Shown here: one piece after another, positions 1 to 8,527 of the stretch
How positions within the stretch are numbered: position 1 is the stretch's first letter
Layout: each line of letters opens with the position of its first letter
DNA from: Kribbella sp. NBC_00382
GTDB taxonomy: Bacteria > Actinomycetota > Actinomycetes > Propionibacteriales > Kribbellaceae
Assembly: GCF_036067295.1 (NCBI RefSeq)
Contig: NZ_CP107954.1
Location: 62,001-126,000, forward strand
Length of the DNA stretch: 64,000 nucleotides
Reading direction: 5' to 3'
Translations under genes and position numbers: made by a program
The notes under the pieces: model-generated
The model's database searches: none
Told to the model about the DNA's origin: nothing
The model's input: only the letters and a program-made list of their open reading frames with translations

Positions 1-1
1 G

Positions 2-1558
2 ATGCTGGTGGCAATCATCGCGCTGGCTGCGGGGCTGCTGCTGGGTCGGACGATGGGTCACTGGATCTTCGGGATGCTGAGCGGCAATGGCGTAGTACCG
101 GCTGCTCTGCGGTTCGATCAGGGGCCGCTGCCGTTTGCGGGGGCTGCTGTGCTGACGCTGGTGATTCTGCGGCTGACGGTCGGGTTCGCCGCTGGGCGTG
201 CAGCGAAGATCAGGCCGATCCAGGCGTTGACGGAGGCTGCGGTACCGCCGGTTGTGATCGGTCGGGTGCGGCTGATCATCGGCGCGGTCTTCGCTGCGGC
301 GACGGTCGGGGTGGGGGTGTCGACGATCTTCATGAGCCCGACGAATGCAGCTGCGATCGGTGGGCCGGCTGTGCTCACGGGGTCGATCGCGGTTGCCGTG
401 CTCGGGCCGCTGGTGATTCGCGCGATGCTCACCAGCCGGGTCACGGGATTTCTGGAGCGGCGCGCGGGGACGAACGGCGTACTGGCTGTGATCAACCTGC
501 GAGTCCGGGCTGTGCAGTTCGCGGCGATTCTGGTGCCGATCATGCTGGCCACGGCGATTGCGCTGGGCAACATCTACTCGCAGACGACGCAGCAGAAGGC
601 GGCCGTCGAGGCGTACACGGACAATCTGATCGCCAATACCGTCATCACGAGCGAGACGGGTGGTATTCCGGCGGGGTTGTTCGATGAGGTTCGGAGTGCG
701 CCGGGGGTAACGGCGGCTTCGGAGCTGGTTCGGAGCAAGGGCTGGATCGAGGAGCCGTACGACACCACGCACACGAGCGATCCGTGGCCGTTGCTCGGGC
801 TGAATGGGCCTGTTTACAAGGGGAAAGTCCGCGCTGGGTCGCTGGATCAGCTCACCGGAGAGACCGTTGCGCTGCCGCCGGGTGCGGCCAAGCATCTGAA
901 GGTCGGCGTCGGGGATCAGATCGGTGTCCGGCTGGGTGATGACGCACTGATCAAGGTGAAGATCGTGGCGCTGGTCGACGGCACTTCGGGGTACGAGTCG
1001 ATCTTGTTGCCTTCGGCATTGTTGGCGGCGCATACGACGGCCGGGTTGCCTTCGCAGATCTTGTTGAAGACGTCCAAGCCGGTGGACCTGCAGAAGTGGC
1101 CGGGGACGACGGTTGGTGGGCGGTCGTTGCTCTCCGCGGAGTACGACGCGGGGCTCGGGATCGATGCTTGGATCGCGTACCTGCTGGCGGCGATCGCGAT
1201 CGCCTATACCGCGATCGCCTCGATCAACACGATCGCTGTGGCGGTACTCGATCGGCGGCGCGAGTTCGGTTTGCAGCGGCTGACCGGGTCGACGCGCAAG
1301 CAGGTCTCGAAGATGCTCTACCTGGAGAATCTGGTGATCGCGGCCCTCGGGCTCGTACTCGGCCTGGTCGCCGCTTGTTTCAGCGTCTTCCCGATCGCGA
1401 TCGCCACCCGGGGCTGGCCCCTGCCGTCCGGACCGATCTGGGTCCTGCTCGGCTGGATCGTGCTCGTCCTGCTGCTGGTCCTGCCGGTCACGGGCATCGC
1501 GGGCCGCCTGGCGATGCGCGCCAAGCCCATGGACGCCGTCAACTCTCCAGCTGGCTGA
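2..1558 (+). CDS. ABC transporter permease, FtsX/MacB-like (5' truncated by window)
   Basis: This is the C-terminal part of an FtsX-superfamily ABC permease, an integral membrane protein that works with a separate ATPase, usually in lipid, peptide or drug export. The visible 518 residues start inside the first FtsX domain: hydrophobic helices are followed by the motif GRAAKIRPIQAL, which is typical of the end of that domain. Next come a membrane anchor, a large periplasmic-type domain (about residues 185-390) and a final block of three helices with DRRREFGLQRLTGSTRKQV, the usual cytoplasmic coupling loop. The true start and the partner ATPase lie upstream of the window. The stop is one base before the convergent SseB-like gene. 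Family assignment is firm; substrate is unknown. Confidence 0.85.
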   Translation: MLVAIIALAAGLLLGRTMGHWIFGMLSGNGVVPAALRFDQGPLPFAGAAVLTLVILRLTVGFAAGRAAKIRPIQALTEAAVPPVVIGRVRLIIGAVFAAATVGVGVSTIFMSPTNAAAIGGPAVLTGSIAVAVLGPLVIRAMLTSRVTGFLERRAGTNGVLAVINLRVRAVQFAAILVPIMLATAIALGNIYSQTTQQKAAVEAYTDNLIANTVITSETGGIPAGLFDEVRSAPGVTAASELVRSKGWIEEPYDTTHTSDPWPLLGLNGPVYKGKVRAGSLDQLTGETVALPPGAAKHLKVGVGDQIGVRLGDDALIKVKIVALVDGTSGYESILLPSALLAAHTTAGLPSQILLKTSKPVDLQKWPGTTVGGRSLLSAEYDAGLGIDAWIAYLLAAIAIAYTAIASINTIAVAVLDRRREFGLQRLTGSTRKQVSKMLYLENLVIAALGLVLGLVAACFSVFPIAIATRGWPLPSGPIWVLLGWIVLVLLLVLPVTGIAGRLAMRAKPMDAVNSPAG

Positions 1559-1559
1559 G

Positions 1560-2060
1560 TCACTCGCCGGTGGAGATCCAGCCGTAGCCGCCGTCTTCCA
1601 GTCTGACCACCTGGAGGCCGGCGGCTACCCGGCGTACGTCGTCGGTCTCGATCACCGCCGGAGCGGGGCCGGCCACGTCGAGGACGATCGCGGCGGCACC
1701 CTCCTGGATCGCGGCGGTCGCGACCAGCTGCGCCTGAGCGGGCATCGGCCGCGCCTCCGGGCTCCAGAGCTTCAGGCTCTCGGTGCTCGTGAACGCCAGC
1801 AGCGCGTTGCGCCCGTCCTGGCCCTTGAGCAGCGCCACAGCCATGTCCGACGTCTTGTCATGCGCCAGCCCGCGTTCGTCGTACTCGACCTCGCCAAGCA
1901 TCGCCACCACCGGCACCAGCAGCCGCGCCTTGGTCAACGCCGCCAGAATCGCCCCGTGGTCCCGCTGAACCAACGCCGCGCCGAGGGCGGCATCAGCCGA
2001 CCCGTCGTCGTCATCGAACCCGGTGAAGGCAAGCTTGCGTTCTGGTTGCACGGGTCTCAT
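1560..2060 (-). CDS. SseB-family protein
   Basis: This is a 166-residue protein resembling the SseB N-terminal domain family, whose actinobacterial members have no settled function. The open frame extends upstream to 2381, but the natural start is the ATG at 2060 (MRPVQPERKLAFTGF) because a GGGGAGG ribosome-binding site lies just upstream and the extension looks non-coding. Sequence features are the acidic stretch FDDDDGSADAALG near the N-terminus, LLVPVVAMLGE, LLAFTSTESL and a closing VRLEDGGYGWIS. No signal peptide or membrane helix is seen. It is divergent from the membrane protein gene starting at 2152. Family assignment is by recognition and function is unknown. Confidence 0.75.
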   Translation of the reverse strand: MRPVQPERKLAFTGFDDDDGSADAALGAALVQRDHGAILAALTKARLLVPVVAMLGEVEYDERGLAHDKTSDMAVALLKGQDGRNALLAFTSTESLKLWSPEARPMPAQAQLVATAAIQEGAAAIVLDVAGPAPAVIETDDVRRVAAGLQVVRLEDGGYGWISTGE

Positions 2061-2151
2061 TGTCCGCTCAGCCTCCCCGGAGCCGGGTTTCAGGGTGGTG
2101 TCAGGGCTGTTCCCCCCTTGGATCGTGGCGTTCCTGTGCGAGCCTGGGTAT

Positions 2152-2670
2152 GTGCCTGACTTCAACGATCTGACGCTGCTGCCGTTCTGTGTCGGCCTCA
2201 CCCTGCTCGGCCTGATCGGTTCGTGGGCCGCCTGGCGGCGTCGCGGACTCGCTTCGGGCGTCCGCGGCGTGGCTTGGTCGCTGCTCCCGGTCTCCCTGTA
2301 CCTGACCGGGCTGCTCGAGCTGATCTGGGACGTGGCGAAGTCCGTCAGCAGCTGGGTCGCGCACCTGATCTTCTCCCCCACCGTGTGGGCCGGCGTGGCG
2401 CTGTTCGGCGTCTCGGTCGTGCTCTACGTCGTCTCCGGTGTGGCCAAGGGCCGGGGTGGGAACCGGGAGAAGGCACCCAAGACCCAGTCGGCCACCCGGC
2501 CGGCCTCTGACGCGATCGGTGAACTGACCGCCGGCGGCCCCGCCCCCGCGAACGCCGGCCGGCCCGCCAAGACCCCGCAACCCGCCAAGGCCCCCAAGGC
2601 GGCGAAGGGTCAGGAATCGTCGGAGTTCGACGAGATCGAGGACATCCTGAAACGCCATGGAATCAACTAA
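2152..2670 (+). CDS. Small membrane protein with charged C-terminal tail
   Basis: This is a predicted integral membrane protein of about 172 residues. The GTG at 2152 (VPDFNDLTLLPFCVG) was chosen because the longer frame back to 2023 would overlap the start of the divergent SseB-like gene. Three hydrophobic segments are visible (LLPFCVGLTLLGLIGSW, a segment around SLLPVSLYLTGLLELIW, and VWAGVALFGVSVVLYVVSG). They are followed by a long Ala/Pro/Lys-rich cytoplasmic tail ending in SSEFDEIEDILKRHGIN, which looks like a short amphipathic helix. It overlaps the next gene by 14 bases, so the two are probably translationally coupled. I do not recognise a functional family; the start is moderately uncertain. 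Confidence 0.7.
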   Translation: MPDFNDLTLLPFCVGLTLLGLIGSWAAWRRRGLASGVRGVAWSLLPVSLYLTGLLELIWDVAKSVSSWVAHLIFSPTVWAGVALFGVSVVLYVVSGVAKGRGGNREKAPKTQSATRPASDAIGELTAGGPAPANAGRPAKTPQPAKAPKAAKGQESSEFDEIEDILKRHGIN

Positions 2671-3379
2671 TCGCCTGACCAGCGACCCCCTGAACCCCCA
2701 CCCAAAGCCCGGCAGCTCTCAGGCCGACCGGCCCTCTGACGGATGGCCGGTGACCATCGACAGCCTGCTCGACCACGTCCAGGCGGCTCCCGCCCGGCTC
2801 GGCAAGACCCGGCTGATCAGCATCGACGGCCCGGCCGGATCCGGCAAGAGCACCCTGGCCGACCGCTTCGCCGCGCGTGCGGAGGCGCGCGGCGTGCACA
2901 CCCGGGTACTACACATGGACGACCTGTACGACGGTTGGGACGGCGCAGTACGGGGTTTCGCGCTCCTGCGTGACCACGTGCTGACCCGCCTGGCCGACGG
3001 CCGCGAGGGACGGTACCGGCGGTACGACTGGGCGGCCGGCGCGTACGCCGAGCTCCACCTGGTACCGGCGACCGTCGAGCTGCTGATCGTCGAGGGCGTC
3101 ACCTCCTGCGACCGCGACGCCGACACCTGGCAGTCGCTGAAGATCTGGATCGAGACGACCAACGAGATCCGCCTCGACCGCGGCATCGAACGCGACGGCG
3201 AGGCGCTCCGCGACCACTGGCTCGAGTGGATGCGCTGGGAGCGCGACCACTTCGCCTCCGAGAACACCCGAACCCGAGCCAACCTGACAGTCGACGGCAA
3301 CCCCACCCTCCCGCACGACCCGGCCCTGGAGCTCATCACCAAGTCCGTCAACCTCCCCCACGACTCCGCGGCCAGCTAA
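2657..3379 (+). CDS. Uridine kinase-like P-loop kinase
   Basis: This 240-residue P-loop protein resembles the uridine kinase/phosphoribulokinase superfamily. It has a Walker A motif at about residues 58-65 (GPAGSGKS), a downstream acidic motif HMDDLYDGWDG typical of the nucleoside-binding region, and LLIVEGVTSCDRD as the Walker B-like strand. The ~45-residue N-terminal extension before the P-loop is low in conservation-type features. Actinobacteria carry several such proteins annotated as uridine kinase or (d)CMP kinase-like without proven substrates. Its start overlaps the end of the preceding membrane protein, which suggests one transcript. Kinase chemistry is well supported; the substrate is an inference. 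Confidence 0.8.
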   Translation: MESTNRLTSDPLNPHPKPGSSQADRPSDGWPVTIDSLLDHVQAAPARLGKTRLISIDGPAGSGKSTLADRFAARAEARGVHTRVLHMDDLYDGWDGAVRGFALLRDHVLTRLADGREGRYRRYDWAAGAYAELHLVPATVELLIVEGVTSCDRDADTWQSLKIWIETTNEIRLDRGIERDGEALRDHWLEWMRWERDHFASENTRTRANLTVDGNPTLPHDPALELITKSVNLPHDSAAS

Positions 3380-3826
3380 CCCCCGCCGCCTCGGAGCGAC
3401 CTCGGCGCACCTGCCTCCTCGCTGCCTCAGGCTCACTCGCTTGTAGTTCTGCCGAATGCCAACGCACGCACAACCGGCAAAACCCGGCCCACCTCACGCT
3501 CGTCGGACACCCCACAGCACGAGTTGTGCGTGCACAGCCGACCGCCTTTCACCCGGCCGGCGCCTTCGCCCGACTGCCATCGCCCCACGCTTCCATCGCC
3601 CCGCCTTTGCCTTTCTCTCGCCTCGCCACTACCGCCGCATGCCCGTGGCCGTGCGGGATGTGTCCCGCTCGACAGGTAGTACACCCCGAGACGTTGTACG
3701 CGAAAGCGCCGGCTGCGCTCAAGGTGCACTAGGTGGCGTGAACTACCTCCTGTCGAGCGGGACGTATCCCCTCGCGAACCTGGCGGGCAGCGTGGTGGCG
3801 GTCTGCGGGTGCGCGAGGATGGGGGC
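3380..3826 (+). other. Intergenic region without a credible gene
   Basis: Several open frames cross this 447-base stretch on both strands, but none has a ribosome-binding site, a recognisable domain or a composition like neighbouring proteins. The only clear structure is the long inverted repeat at 3655-3770, annotated separately. Confidence 0.6.
3655..3770. repeat. Long imperfect inverted repeat (~30-bp arms)
   Basis: The left arm at 3655-3684 and right arm at 3738-3770 are reverse complements apart from a two-base insertion and a few substitutions. The shared core is CCCGCTCGACAGG, followed by TAGT and CAC at the same places in both arms. The spacer is 53 bases. The total size (~116 bp) is close to that of the palindromic element family found at 25.5, 49.0 and 56.4 kb, although the arm sequence differs. 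Confidence 0.85.
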
Positions 3827-4717
3827 ATGAGCGTCTTGCCGTCGGGTGACCAGTGGACTATTCGCGCCGGGGAGTACTCCGGAACCGTGGTGAGCGTGGG
3901 AGGTGGGTTGCGCGGGCTCTCGTACGCCGGACGCGAAGTCCTCCTCGGCTACCCCGAGGACCAACCCGCGCGCGCCGGGATCGGTCAGCACTTGTTTCCG
4001 TGGCCGAACCGGATCACGGATGGCAAGTACACGTTCCAAGGCGTCGACCAGCAGCTGTACCTGACTGAGCCGGCGCGGAACAACGCGATCCACGGGCTGA
4101 CCCGCTGGGCCAACTGGGAGCGCCTCGACGACGGGAGCGACGAGTCATTCGTCGAGGTCGGCTATCGGTTGCACGGGCAGCCGGGGTATCCGCATCAGCT
4201 GGACCTGACCCTCACGTATCAGCTCGACGCGACCAACGGCCTCACCGTCGCTGCCCGCGCGGTCAACGTCGGGGCCGGCGACGCGCCATACGGGTATGGG
4301 ACGCACCCGTACCTCACCGTCGGCCGCCAGATCGACGAGTGCGAGCTCGAGTTCACGGCCGCCGACTGGCTGGAGGTCACCCCGGACCGGCTGAGCCCTA
4401 TCGGACTCGCACCGGTGGCCGGCTCGCAGTACGACTTCGGTCAGGCTCGCAAACTCCAGGATCTGGACATCGACAACGCCTTCACCAACTTGCCCGACGC
4501 CTGGGAGGTCCGCCTGACCGACCCCGCGACCGGCAACTCGGCGAGGCTCACCAGCGACACCAAGTGGATGCAGCTCTACACGGCCAACGCTCTCGGCCGG
4601 GTGGGACTGGCGGTCGAGCCCATGACCTGTCCGCCGGACGCGTTCATCAGCGGCGACGATCTCGTCGTACTGAAGCCCGGCGACGCACACACCACGAGCT
4701 TCAGGGTCAGTATCTAA
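3827..4717 (+). CDS. Aldose 1-epimerase (mutarotase family)
   Basis: This 296-residue protein belongs to the galactose-mutarotase-like family, which interconverts alpha and beta anomers of aldoses in the cytoplasm. Family marks are FPWPNRITDGKYTF, NAIHGLTRWANW (first catalytic-type His), YGTHPYLTVG (second His) and, near the C-terminus, LAVEPMTCPPDAF with the Glu expected as catalytic base. ATG 3827 is preferred to GTG 3809 because of the GAGGATGGGGG sequence just upstream. The stop overlaps the end of the convergent PH-domain gene by four bases. Sugar specificity cannot be read from the sequence. Confidence 0.88.
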   Translation: MSVLPSGDQWTIRAGEYSGTVVSVGGGLRGLSYAGREVLLGYPEDQPARAGIGQHLFPWPNRITDGKYTFQGVDQQLYLTEPARNNAIHGLTRWANWERLDDGSDESFVEVGYRLHGQPGYPHQLDLTLTYQLDATNGLTVAARAVNVGAGDAPYGYGTHPYLTVGRQIDECELEFTAADWLEVTPDRLSPIGLAPVAGSQYDFGQARKLQDLDIDNAFTNLPDAWEVRLTDPATGNSARLTSDTKWMQLYTANALGRVGLAVEPMTCPPDAFISGDDLVVLKPGDAHTTSFRVSI

Positions 4718-5154
4718 CCGGCGCCGTGCGAGCGGGCGACGGCTGCCAGCTCCTTGGCGGCTCGGCCCGCTCGCGCACCCTCCGAGGCTTGGACCGCGAG
4801 GATGCCGAGGCGGTTGCCTTCGGTATCGAAGAGCTGGAGCCAGGGATCGCCGGCGCGGAAACGCAACGCCTTCACGTCGTTCCACTGATAGCGGTAGGTA
4901 CGGAAGACGTTGCGGACGCGCAGGCTGTCCTCGTACGCCGTGACGCGGACGGTCGCCATCCGGTACAGCAGGTACAGGACCGTGCCGAAGAACGCCAGCA
5001 GTGTCAGCCGCTGGAACAGGGTGAAGGTGTCGCGCGCGTCGGCCGACAGCCGGATCCAGATCACCCCGAAGACGGCGACGATCGACAGTCCCATCACGCC
5101 GGCCATCACCGCGATCGCCCACGGGTGGAACGTCCACAACGCCTTCGGGGTCAT
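4714..5154 (-). CDS. PH-domain membrane protein (bacterial PH type)
   Basis: This 146-residue protein has two N-terminal membrane helices (AIAVMAGVMGLSIVAVFGVI and LTLLAFFGTVLYLLY) followed by a small cytoplasmic bacterial PH-like domain. Recognisable parts are VRVTAYEDSLRVRN, YRYQWNDVKALRF and a C-terminal amphipathic helix. Such proteins commonly sit next to hisG and riboflavin or histidine genes in actinobacteria; their role is not defined. It lies just 10 bases downstream of hisG on the same strand, so co-transcription is likely. It could serve as a membrane-anchored scaffold, but that is inference. Confidence 0.8.
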   Translation of the reverse strand: MTPKALWTFHPWAIAVMAGVMGLSIVAVFGVIWIRLSADARDTFTLFQRLTLLAFFGTVLYLLYRMATVRVTAYEDSLRVRNVFRTYRYQWNDVKALRFRAGDPWLQLFDTEGNRLGILAVQASEGARAGRAAKELAAVARSHGAG

Positions 5155-5164
5155 CGCAAGCAGC

Positions 5165-6010
5165 TCAGATCCGGCAGGCGTGGATGTCGGTGGTCAGGAT
5201 CGCGCGCGCCCCGACCTCCCAGAGCTGGTCCATGATCCGCTGTGCGTCGGCTCGGAGCACCATCACCCGGACGGCGACCCAGCCTTCCCGATGAAGCGGC
5301 GAGACCGTCGGCGACTCGAGCCCGGGCGCGACCGCGTTGGCGGCCTCGACGGCTTCGGCGCGGATGTCGTAGTCCATCATCACGTAGTTGCGCGCGACCA
5401 GGACGCCTTCCAGCCGGCGTACCAGCTGCTCCAGCCCGGTCGGCTTGTCGACGCCGTGCCGGGTGATCAGCACGGCCTCGGACTTGAGGATCACGTCGCC
5501 GAACACCTCGAGGCCGGCCTGGCGGAGCGTAGTACCGGTCTCGACGACGTCGGCGATCACGTCGGCGACACCGAGCTGGACCGCGGACTCGACCGCGCCG
5601 TCCAGCCGGACCACGGACGCCTCGACGCCGTTCTCGGCCAGGTGGTCGCCGAGGATGCCGGCGAACGAGGTGGCGATCCGCTTGCCCTGCAGGTCCTTGA
5701 CCGACTGCGCCACGCCCGGGCGGCCGGCGAACCGGAAGGTCGAGCCGCCGAAGCCGAGTTCGAGGATGGTGTCGGCGTCGGCGTGCGAGTCGAGCACCAG
5801 GTCGCGGCCGGAGATACCGACGTCGAGGGTTCCCTCACCGACGTACACGGCGATGTCGCGCGGGCGCAGGTAGTAGAACTCGACGCCGTTGTCCGGGTCG
5901 GTCAGCGACAGGTCCTTGGTGGTCCGGCGCTGCCGGTAGCCCGCCTCGGACAGGATGGAGGTGGCGGCTTCGCTCAGCGAGCCTTTGTTGGGTACTGCGA
6001 CGCGCAGCAT
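5165..6010 (-). CDS. hisG: ATP phosphoribosyltransferase, long form
   Basis: HisG catalyses the first step of histidine biosynthesis, joining ATP and PRPP to give phosphoribosyl-ATP. The protein starts MLRVAVPNKGSLSEAA and contains RPRDIAVYVGEGTLDVGI and the PRPP-binding stretch around VADVIADVVETGTTLRQAGL. It has the extra C-terminal regulatory domain of the long HisG type (VRVMVLRADAQRIMDQL), which in the family binds histidine for feedback inhibition. ATG 6010 is used; a TTG at 6022 is possible. hisE ends 45 bases upstream on the same strand, giving the usual actinobacterial hisE-hisG pair. Confidence 0.96.
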   Translation of the reverse strand: MLRVAVPNKGSLSEAATSILSEAGYRQRRTTKDLSLTDPDNGVEFYYLRPRDIAVYVGEGTLDVGISGRDLVLDSHADADTILELGFGGSTFRFAGRPGVAQSVKDLQGKRIATSFAGILGDHLAENGVEASVVRLDGAVESAVQLGVADVIADVVETGTTLRQAGLEVFGDVILKSEAVLITRHGVDKPTGLEQLVRRLEGVLVARNYVMMDYDIRAEAVEAANAVAPGLESPTVSPLHREGWVAVRVMVLRADAQRIMDQLWEVGARAILTTDIHACRI

Positions 6011-6055
6011 GACTTGGGCCAATCTGTGGGAGGTGAACCGGATCTGTGGGTGCTC

Positions 6056-6319
6056 CTACAGATGTCGGTACACGTCGTCGAGGCTCAGGCCGAGCGCGTG
6101 CATCATCACCTGCGCGTGGTAGAGCAGCTGGCTCAGCTCCTCCGCGGCCCGTTCCTTGCCCTCGTGCTCGGCGGCCATCCAGGACTCGGCGGCCTCCTCG
6201 ACCAGCTTCTTGCCGATCGTGTGCACGCCGGCATCCAGCGCGGCCACGGTCCCGGAGCCCTCCGGTCGGGTCAGCGCCTTCTCGCCCAGCTCGGCGAAGA
6301 GTTCATCAAAGGTCTTCAT
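6056..6319 (-). CDS. hisE: Phosphoribosyl-ATP pyrophosphatase
   Basis: HisE hydrolyses phosphoribosyl-ATP to phosphoribosyl-AMP, the second step of histidine synthesis. The 87-residue length matches stand-alone HisE. The signature is [14 protein letters not shown] followed by [16 protein letters not shown], the MazG-like helices whose Glu residues bind magnesium. It is the first gene of the hisE-hisG-PH-domain unit on the minus strand and is divergent from the P1-type peptidase at 6422. The 102-base gap between the two starts must hold both promoters. Confidence 0.95.
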   Translation of the reverse strand: MKTFDELFAELGEKALTRPEGSGTVAALDAGVHTIGKKLVEEAAESWMAAEHEGKERAAEELSQLLYHAQVMMHALGLSLDDVYRHL

Positions 6320-6421
6320 CGCGCCCCCAGCCTAGAGGTCCCCACTCGTGAGGTTGCGATCAGGTCTCGTCCTCCGGACTTTCCTGTACTGCGCGACGCC
6401 GGTCTGCCCGACGATGGCGGG

Positions 6422-7534
6422 ATGAGAATCCGCGCCCTGGGCGTCGTCCCCGGCACCCTGCCAACCGGCCGCTTGAACGCGATCACCGACGTGCCCGGGG
6501 TACTGGTCGGCCACACCACCCTCGCCACCGGTCCGATCAACACCGGGGTCACCGCGATCGTTCCGCCGGGGTATGCCGATGGGGCGGCCGGGTACGCCGG
6601 TGGGCTGCCGGCGGCGATTGCCGTCGGCAACGGGTACGGGAAGTTGGTCGGGTCGACGCAGGTGGATGAGCTTGGCGTGCTGGAGACGCCGGTGCTGCTG
6701 ACCGGGACGCTGTCGGTGTTTCGGGTGGCTGACGCGCTGGTCAGCTGGTTGCTTGCCCGGGATCCGGATGCCATCAGTCTGAATCCCGTCGTCGGCGAGA
6801 CCAACGACGGCTATCTGTCGGACATCCGGTCCCGTCCGATCACCCAGGAACACGTCTTCGCAGCACTCGACTCCGCCTCCGCGGAGCTGCCGGCGGAGGG
6901 CAATGTGGGGGCAGGCACCGGCACGGTGGCGCTCGGCTTCAAGGCCGGCATCGGCACAGCCTCCCGCGTGGTGGCATCAGCCGTCGCCCCCGACAAGAAC
7001 ACCCGCGCCATCGCCTCCGGCGACGGCGCGGGTGGGGTGGAGAGCGTCCGAGCCACCGAGGCGGACGGTGCGGGTGCGGGTGGCGCGGGTGCGGGTGGTG
7101 CGGTTGGGGTGCTGGTGCAGGCGAACTTCTCGGGGACTCTGACTGTGCTGGGGGCTCCGGTTCCGCCGCCGGTGGAGGTGCCTGTGCCGGAGGGGAATTC
7201 TTGTGTGATCGTCGTCGCCACCGACCTGCCGCTCGACGCTCGGCAGCTGGGTCGGGTTGCGCGCAGGGCTGTGTTTGCGATGGGGCGGGTTGGGTCGGAC
7301 TTCTCGCCGGGGAGTGGGGATTATGCGATCGCGTTCAGTACCAGCAAGGCGGCGGCGATGCGGGAGTACGAGTTGAAGGAGGTGTTCCAGGCGACGATGG
7401 AGGCGGTGGAGGAGGCTCTACTCAACTCGCTCACGATGGCGACCACCGTGACCGGCTACAACGGCAACACGCAGTACGCCGTACCGCATGAGCTGATCAG
7501 TAGAGAGCCGCGACCGACTCCGCCAACTGCTTGA
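6422..7534 (+). CDS. P1/DmpA-family N-terminal-nucleophile peptidase
   Basis: This 370-residue protein belongs to the S58 (DmpA/BapA) family, in which a precursor cleaves itself and the new N-terminal Ser becomes the nucleophile, usually of an aminopeptidase. Family blocks are ITDVPGVLVGHTTL, GGLPAAIAVGNGYGKLVGS, VGETNDGYLSD and the cleavage-site region EGNSCVIVVATDLPLD; the likely nucleophile is Ser260, preceded by Asn259. Residues ~195-228 form a Gly/Ala-rich insertion (GADGAGAGGAGAGGA-type) just before the core, which is unusual. ATG 6422 was chosen; the open frame upstream to 4910 is antisense to hisE and hisG. The 3' end overlaps the convergent WYL regulator by 38 bases. Confidence 0.9.
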   Translation: MRIRALGVVPGTLPTGRLNAITDVPGVLVGHTTLATGPINTGVTAIVPPGYADGAAGYAGGLPAAIAVGNGYGKLVGSTQVDELGVLETPVLLTGTLSVFRVADALVSWLLARDPDAISLNPVVGETNDGYLSDIRSRPITQEHVFAALDSASAELPAEGNVGAGTGTVALGFKAGIGTASRVVASAVAPDKNTRAIASGDGAGGVESVRATEADGAGAGGAGAGGAVGVLVQANFSGTLTVLGAPVPPPVEVPVPEGNSCVIVVATDLPLDARQLGRVARRAVFAMGRVGSDFSPGSGDYAIAFSTSKAAAMREYELKEVFQATMEAVEEALLNSLTMATTVTGYNGNTQYAVPHELISREPRPTPPTA

Positions 7535-8465
7535 GTTCGGCGCGCAACTCGGGCGGCTCCAGGACCTCCAGAAGGTTGCCGTAGCGGATCAAACCCGTTG
7601 CCGCGTTGGGGATGGACTCGATCGGGACCGAGACGGTGATGCTGCCGTCGGAGGCCGGCTCCGCACCGGTATCGGCGATCGCCTTTAACAACAGTGTCGC
7701 CGACAGATCGGCAAGGCTCGCGACCAGGCGAGCGGAGATCCGTACCAGCGCCGAGCCGGTGAAGCGTTCGGTCTCGAAGCGGTCCAGGTGCTCCTGCCAC
7801 CGCTTCGCCAGGTCGAAGCCAGCAGGCCGGGTGAAGACCTCGTCAGTCGGAGCGAGCTGCAGGATGTTGGAGACGCGGTAAGTCCGCACCCCACCGGGCG
7901 CCGCCGCGACGACGTACCAAGTGCCGTTCTTCAGCACCAGCCCGTACGGCTCGAGCGTCCGCGAGACCTCGCGCGGCGCCTCCCACCGCCGATACAGCAC
8001 CTTGATCCGCCGATCCTCCATCACCGCCGACGCCACGGCGGACAGATACGGCGACTCCTCCGCATCCCGGTACCAAGCAGGCATGTCGAGGTGGAAGCGG
8101 TTCTTCAGCCGCCCAGCCCGATCCCGCTGATCCGGCGCCAGCGCTGCGAGCAACTTCAACTCCGCCGAGCTCGTCTGCTCGGTCAACCCAAGCGCTGCCG
8201 CCGGCCCAGGCATCCCCACCAGGAACAGCGCAGCCGCCTCCCCCTCGTTGAGCCCGGTGAGCTTGGTGCGATACCCGTCGACCAGCCGATACCCGCCCGC
8301 ACGCCCCTGATCGGCATAAACCGGTACGCCGGCCGCCGCGAGCGCCTCCACATCCCGGTAGATCGTCCGCAGCGACACCTCCAGCTCCTCGGCCAGCTCG
8401 CGCGCAGTCAACTGCCGCCGCGTCTGCAGCAGCAGAAGGATCTGGAGAAGCCGGCTCGAGCGCAT
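7497..8465 (-). CDS. HTH-WYL transcriptional regulator (YafY type)
   Basis: This 322-residue regulator has an N-terminal winged HTH (SRLLQILLLLQTRRQLTA, then VSLRTIYRDVEALAAAGV) and a central WYL domain (RRIKVLYRRWEAPREVSR, LEPYGLVLKNGTWYVVAA) followed by the WCX-like C-terminal extension. WYL domains in this family sense small ligands, often nucleic acid or nucleotide derived. It is transcribed divergently from the four-repeat protein at 8528. The 62-base gap contains an inverted repeat that could be its operator, so that gene is its most likely target. Its 3' end overlaps the peptidase gene. Confidence 0.93.
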   Translation of the reverse strand: MRSSRLLQILLLLQTRRQLTARELAEELEVSLRTIYRDVEALAAAGVPVYADQGRAGGYRLVDGYRTKLTGLNEGEAAALFLVGMPGPAAALGLTEQTSSAELKLLAALAPDQRDRAGRLKNRFHLDMPAWYRDAEESPYLSAVASAVMEDRRIKVLYRRWEAPREVSRTLEPYGLVLKNGTWYVVAAAPGGVRTYRVSNILQLAPTDEVFTRPAGFDLAKRWQEHLDRFETERFTGSALVRISARLVASLADLSATLLLKAIADTGAEPASDGSITVSVPIESIPNAATGLIRYGNLLEVLEPPELRAELKQLAESVAALY

Positions 8466-8487
8466 ATCCGCAGGTTAGCTCTAATCA

Positions 8488-8511
8488 CTGACACTCACTG
8501 GCAGGTATCAG
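8488..8511. promoter_or_regulatory. Candidate WYL-regulator operator
   Basis: CTGACAC at 8488-8494 and GTATCAG at 8505-8511 form a 7-bp inverted repeat with one mismatch, centred in the 62-bp gap between the divergent WYL regulator and the four-repeat protein. A direct TCACTG repeat overlaps it. Binding is inferred from position and symmetry only. Confidence 0.45.
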
Positions 8512-8527
8512 CGAGAGGCTCTACCCC

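Noticed and set aside
3433-3830. Overlapping open frames in the gap before aldose epimerase
   Set aside because: They have no ribosome-binding site or domain and cross a palindrome. Typical high-GC spurious frames.
4910-6421. Long plus-strand frame continuing upstream of the P1-type peptidase
   Set aside because: It runs antisense through hisG and hisE. The real peptidase begins at ATG 6422 with a typical N-terminus.
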